A stretch of 20,159 nt of DNA, from contig JAJJLU010004028.1 of the NCBI GenBank assembly GCA_023807065.1, positions 1-20,159 of the forward strand. Reading direction: 5' to 3'. Under the pieces are notes generated by a model. That model was given only the letters and a program-made list of their open reading frames with translations, was not told the origin of the DNA and did not search any database. The position numbers and the translations under genes were made by a program. Shown here piece by piece: positions 17,985 to 20,159 of this stretch (the first letter of the stretch is position 1; each line of letters begins with the position of its first letter). This DNA comes from Isotricha intestinalis (lineage: Eukaryota; Ciliophora; Litostomatea; Vestibuliferida; Isotrichidae).

Positions 17985-18990
17985 ACCAAGAATTTAATTA
18001 ATAAAGATTCAAATTCCATAAATCATTTTAATTCAAATATTTTACAAAGAAACTCAGTTAAACCTTTAAATATTAGTAAACTTCAAATGATTTTATAACT
18101 TAACCGAATATAAATAGTAGAAATATATATTTTTTAAAGATATAAACACAAAAAAATATTATTTTTTAAATTTTATACATACATATTTCAATCACAAGAA
18201 ATTATTGTTTAAGGAGTATTATGAAGAATAACATTTATAATGAAAAGTGTAAATGATAATTCAGAAAACAAAAAAAAAAAGATAAAAAGAAAACAGAATA
18301 AAAGATATAATATATTGAACTCAAAATAAATATGATAATTGAATGAATAATCAAATTCCATAATTAGAAGATTATTTACATTCTTTAAGAAGAAAAATAA
18401 ATGATGAAATTCAAGAAACATATAATTTACAAAAGAAAAAAACAGAAATTTATATTATAATACATAAAAAAATTACAAAAATGAATAATTTAAAAAATAA
18501 AAAAATACTATATATTAATTATAGAAATTTCCTTATTTGTGTAAAAGAAAAAATATTAAATTTACCAAAATATTTTATTAAATCTTAATATTAATAATAT
18601 GTCTACAATTAAAATAATGAAATAAAATAGAATATAAAAATAGATAATTTATAATATAGAAAATATGATAGATAGATTAATTATAAAAATAATAATTTAA
18701 ATAAAAAAAAAGAAAAAAGATTAAAACAATTGAAAAAACAATGTGTCAATTTTACATAATTTAAAAAGAGTTAATAAGTTAAAAGAACAAAGATATTTAA
18801 AAGAAAATAATTAAGTAAAAATAAAAAATTATATTCATCATAAAAGAAATTAAGTTAATTCAATAAAAAAGAAACAGACTCTTCTTTTGATGTTTATCAT
18901 ACAAAACAAAATTCATTAACAAAATCATCTAACCTTGATTCCATAAATAAACTAAATATTGATTTCAAAATGAAGAATATAATTTTAATA
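17985..18990 (+). pseudogene. Decayed plus-strand gene relic C, family unknown
   Basis: Protein-like blocks are separated by stops and frame changes. An open stretch 17985-18095 reads NKDSNSINHFNSNILQRNSV and then KPLNISKLQ. ATG 18240 opens MKSVNDNSENKKKKIKRKQN, stopping at 18327-18329. The best block is 18343-18588: MNNQIP, TAA 18361-18363, then LEDYLHSLRRKINDEIQETY and IYIIIHKKITKMNNLKNKKI, finishing LICVKEKILNLPKYFIKS before TAA. That is about 74 codons without a stop in very AT-rich DNA. From 18589 to about 18860 the sequence is dense in TAA and reads as decayed Lys/Asn-rich coiled coil. A last block near 18870-18990 reads KETDSSFDVYHTKQNSLTKS then SNLDSINKLNIDFK. Many stops are TAA where CAA (Gln) would fit. 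No functional start-to-stop frame remains. Confidence 0.6.
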
Positions 18991-19328
18991 TAATAATACC
19001 TATAAAAATATTATATTATTATATAAATAAAAAAAAATTCAATAAATTTCCAATTTTTAAGGCATTCTTTTAAAAATTATATTTTATTAGAAAAAATTAA
19101 GAAAAAATTAAATTTAATTTTGAAACATCATTATTATATTATATTAATTATATTTTCATTTATATTTACAAATAACAAAATTAATTTCTATCAATAATAA
19201 AAAATATATATATAAATAAATTTATTTAAAAGTTTTAAATTTGTATTTTTTGATTTGGTCTATAAATTCATTGGGACAAATTAAAAAAAAATATATTACC
19301 AAAAATCAAAAAAATATTATAAATTTTT
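18991..19328. other. AT-rich spacer upstream of the interrupted gene
   Basis: This spacer is almost entirely A and T, with a long alternating ta stretch near 19205. The only richer patch is at about 19250-19285 (tttgatttggtctataaatt), whose meaning I cannot determine. The downstream gene's promoter should be here, but no specific element is recognisable. Confidence 0.35.
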
Positions 19329-20159
19329 ATGATGGAAAAAATAAACCAAAAGATATCATTATTTAGTGAAATAAAATTTTGTGCAGAAATTGAAGCTAAA
19401 AATGAGGTTATTGTTCAAGAAATTAAAAATTTTGAAATAGATGAAGATGAAATTCTTAAAGACAATGGAATATATAATGAATATGATGAATTTTTGAATG
19501 ATAAAGAATATCAAATTCTTTTTGAAGAATTTCTTGATGTAAAAAAAACAAAAATAAATGAAGTTTATTCAAATCCTTTATATTTTATCAAAAAAATTAT
19601 TCATTTTTATAATAAGGGAACTTTCTTAGATTGTTATTTCCTTAAATTAAAAAAACAACCTTCTAAAAAAGTTCATTCCAACATCACTAAAAAGTATAAA
19701 GAAGATATCTTAAATGTAATTAATGATAAAAGTGAACCAGACAATAAAAATAATTCATCATTATTCCTATTTTTCAAAAAAGTAAGAACAAAATAATATT
19801 TATTAGAATAGATACTATAAAAATAAAAACTTAGTGTATAATCATAAATCATTTGATGATATAATACAAAAAAAAGAAAAAAATATAAATTTATGTTCAT
19901 ATGATAAAATAAATGAACAAAAAAAAAATATTTCTAGTACTTCTTTAAATGATGAAGTTCAAAAAAAAGAGGGATTTTCTAGTTCCTTAAATAGTAAAAA
20001 ATCAGAATTATCATCTAAAAGTGAAAGTCTAATATCTTGGATTGGAAAAGACAATGAAGATTTAGAAATAATGGTTAAAGAAAATAATGATGATTTATTA
20101 TATATATTTAACAAAGAAAAAATTGGAGGAGAATCTTCTGAATCTATTGCTAATAAAAC
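19329..20159 (+). CDS. Unrecognised acidic protein, two exons, 3' end outside the window
   Basis: Exon 1 (19329-19781) encodes 151 residues starting MMEKINQKISLFSEIKFCAE. It includes an acidic helix with FEIDEDEILKDNGIYNEYDE and a basic region with YFIKKIIHFYNKGTFLDCYF. The frame then meets TAA at 19794-19796, but just before it a GTAAGA donor begins at 19782. Removing 19782-19806 (25 nt, ending ATTAG) joins to a frame open for 117 codons up to the window end. That part reads NLVYNHKSFDDIIQKKEKNI, then Ser-rich NISSTSLNDEVQKKEGFSSS and SWIGKDNEDLEIMVKENNDD. An alternative is a frameshifted pseudogene, or two genes. Two adjacent ATG codons start the frame, and either could be used. The family is not recognised; low-complexity Ser/Lys segments suggest disorder. 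Confidence 0.6.
19782..19806 (+). other. Putative 25-nt spliceosomal intron
   Basis: It begins GTAAGA and ends TTATTAG, falls at a codon boundary (phase 0) after Lys, has a length of 3n+1, and contains an in-frame stop at 19794-19796. Removing it restores a single open frame to the end of the window. Other acceptors nearby (TAG ending at 19811, TTAG ending at 19834) do not restore frame. This size is like the 20-30-nt introns known from Paramecium and some other ciliates and far below those of fungi or Dictyostelium. Confidence 0.55.

Noticed and set aside
18209..18421. Minus-strand 70-codon hydrophobic frame
   Set aside because: Lies opposite relic C, whose plus-strand reading is far more protein-like; the Phe/Leu content is explained by the opposite strand's Lys/Asn codons.
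18343..18899. A single gene using TAA/TAG as Gln (ciliate nuclear code)
   Set aside because: Intact genes in the window end with TAA, and the TAA density after 18589 looks like random AT-rich DNA; decay is simpler. Kept as a checkable point in the findings.
19673..19900. Minus-strand 75-codon frame at the window end
   Set aside because: Antisense to both exons of the 19329 gene; the composition is a shadow.
1..20159. tRNA, rRNA, transposon or telomere repeats
   Set aside because: No GC-rich cloverleaf, rRNA-like stretch, terminal inverted repeats, transposase or reverse transcriptase domain, or telomeric repeat at either end was seen.

Overview
This is nuclear DNA of an extremely AT-rich eukaryote. 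The proteins are eukaryotic (an Arp2/3 subunit, a kinesin-type coiled-coil protein, a Tmc-like PAS membrane protein, an RNI-type leucine-rich-repeat protein), start codons sit in A-rich contexts without Shine-Dalgarno spacing, and almost all coding uses AT-ending codons. TAA ends the intact genes and TGG encodes Trp, so the standard code fits. The one intron I can infer is only about 25 nt. That, with the Tmc-like and FHA-like families and a bacterial-type SagB nitroreductase, suggests an anaerobic protist. My best guess is a standard-code ciliate (litostome or rumen type). An anaerobic fungus or another AT-rich anaerobic protist is not excluded. This assignment is inference.

Layout. 82-5964 is a minus-strand block: a coiled-coil protein with an expanded heptad repeat, a decayed gene relic, ARPC1 of the Arp2/3 complex, and a 986-residue protein whose N-terminus is a kinesin motor fold with ruined nucleotide-binding motifs. 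A divergent AT-rich gap (5965-6611) carries a faint relic. 6612-9099 is plus strand: a protein with FHA-like C-terminal domains, then a SagB/ThcOx-type nitroreductase. 9553-10425 holds a heavily broken minus-strand gene. 10474-15636 is the largest gene, a 1720-residue multi-pass membrane protein with a PAS domain, of the Tmc-like (tiny macrocysts TmcB/TmcC) type. It is convergent with a leucine-rich-repeat gene (15708-16862, minus), followed by an unrecognised 246-residue gene (17107-17847, minus). 17985-18990 is a plus-strand relic. A plus-strand gene with a tiny intron begins at 19329 and runs off the window.

The genes do not form one pathway. Several could belong to cytoskeleton and signalling (Arp2/3, pseudo-kinesin, PAS membrane protein, FHA-like adaptor), but that is loose. 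The most unusual features are the pseudo-kinesin, the roughly 25-nt intron, and decaying gene relics in most of the longer gaps between otherwise intact, mostly intronless genes.
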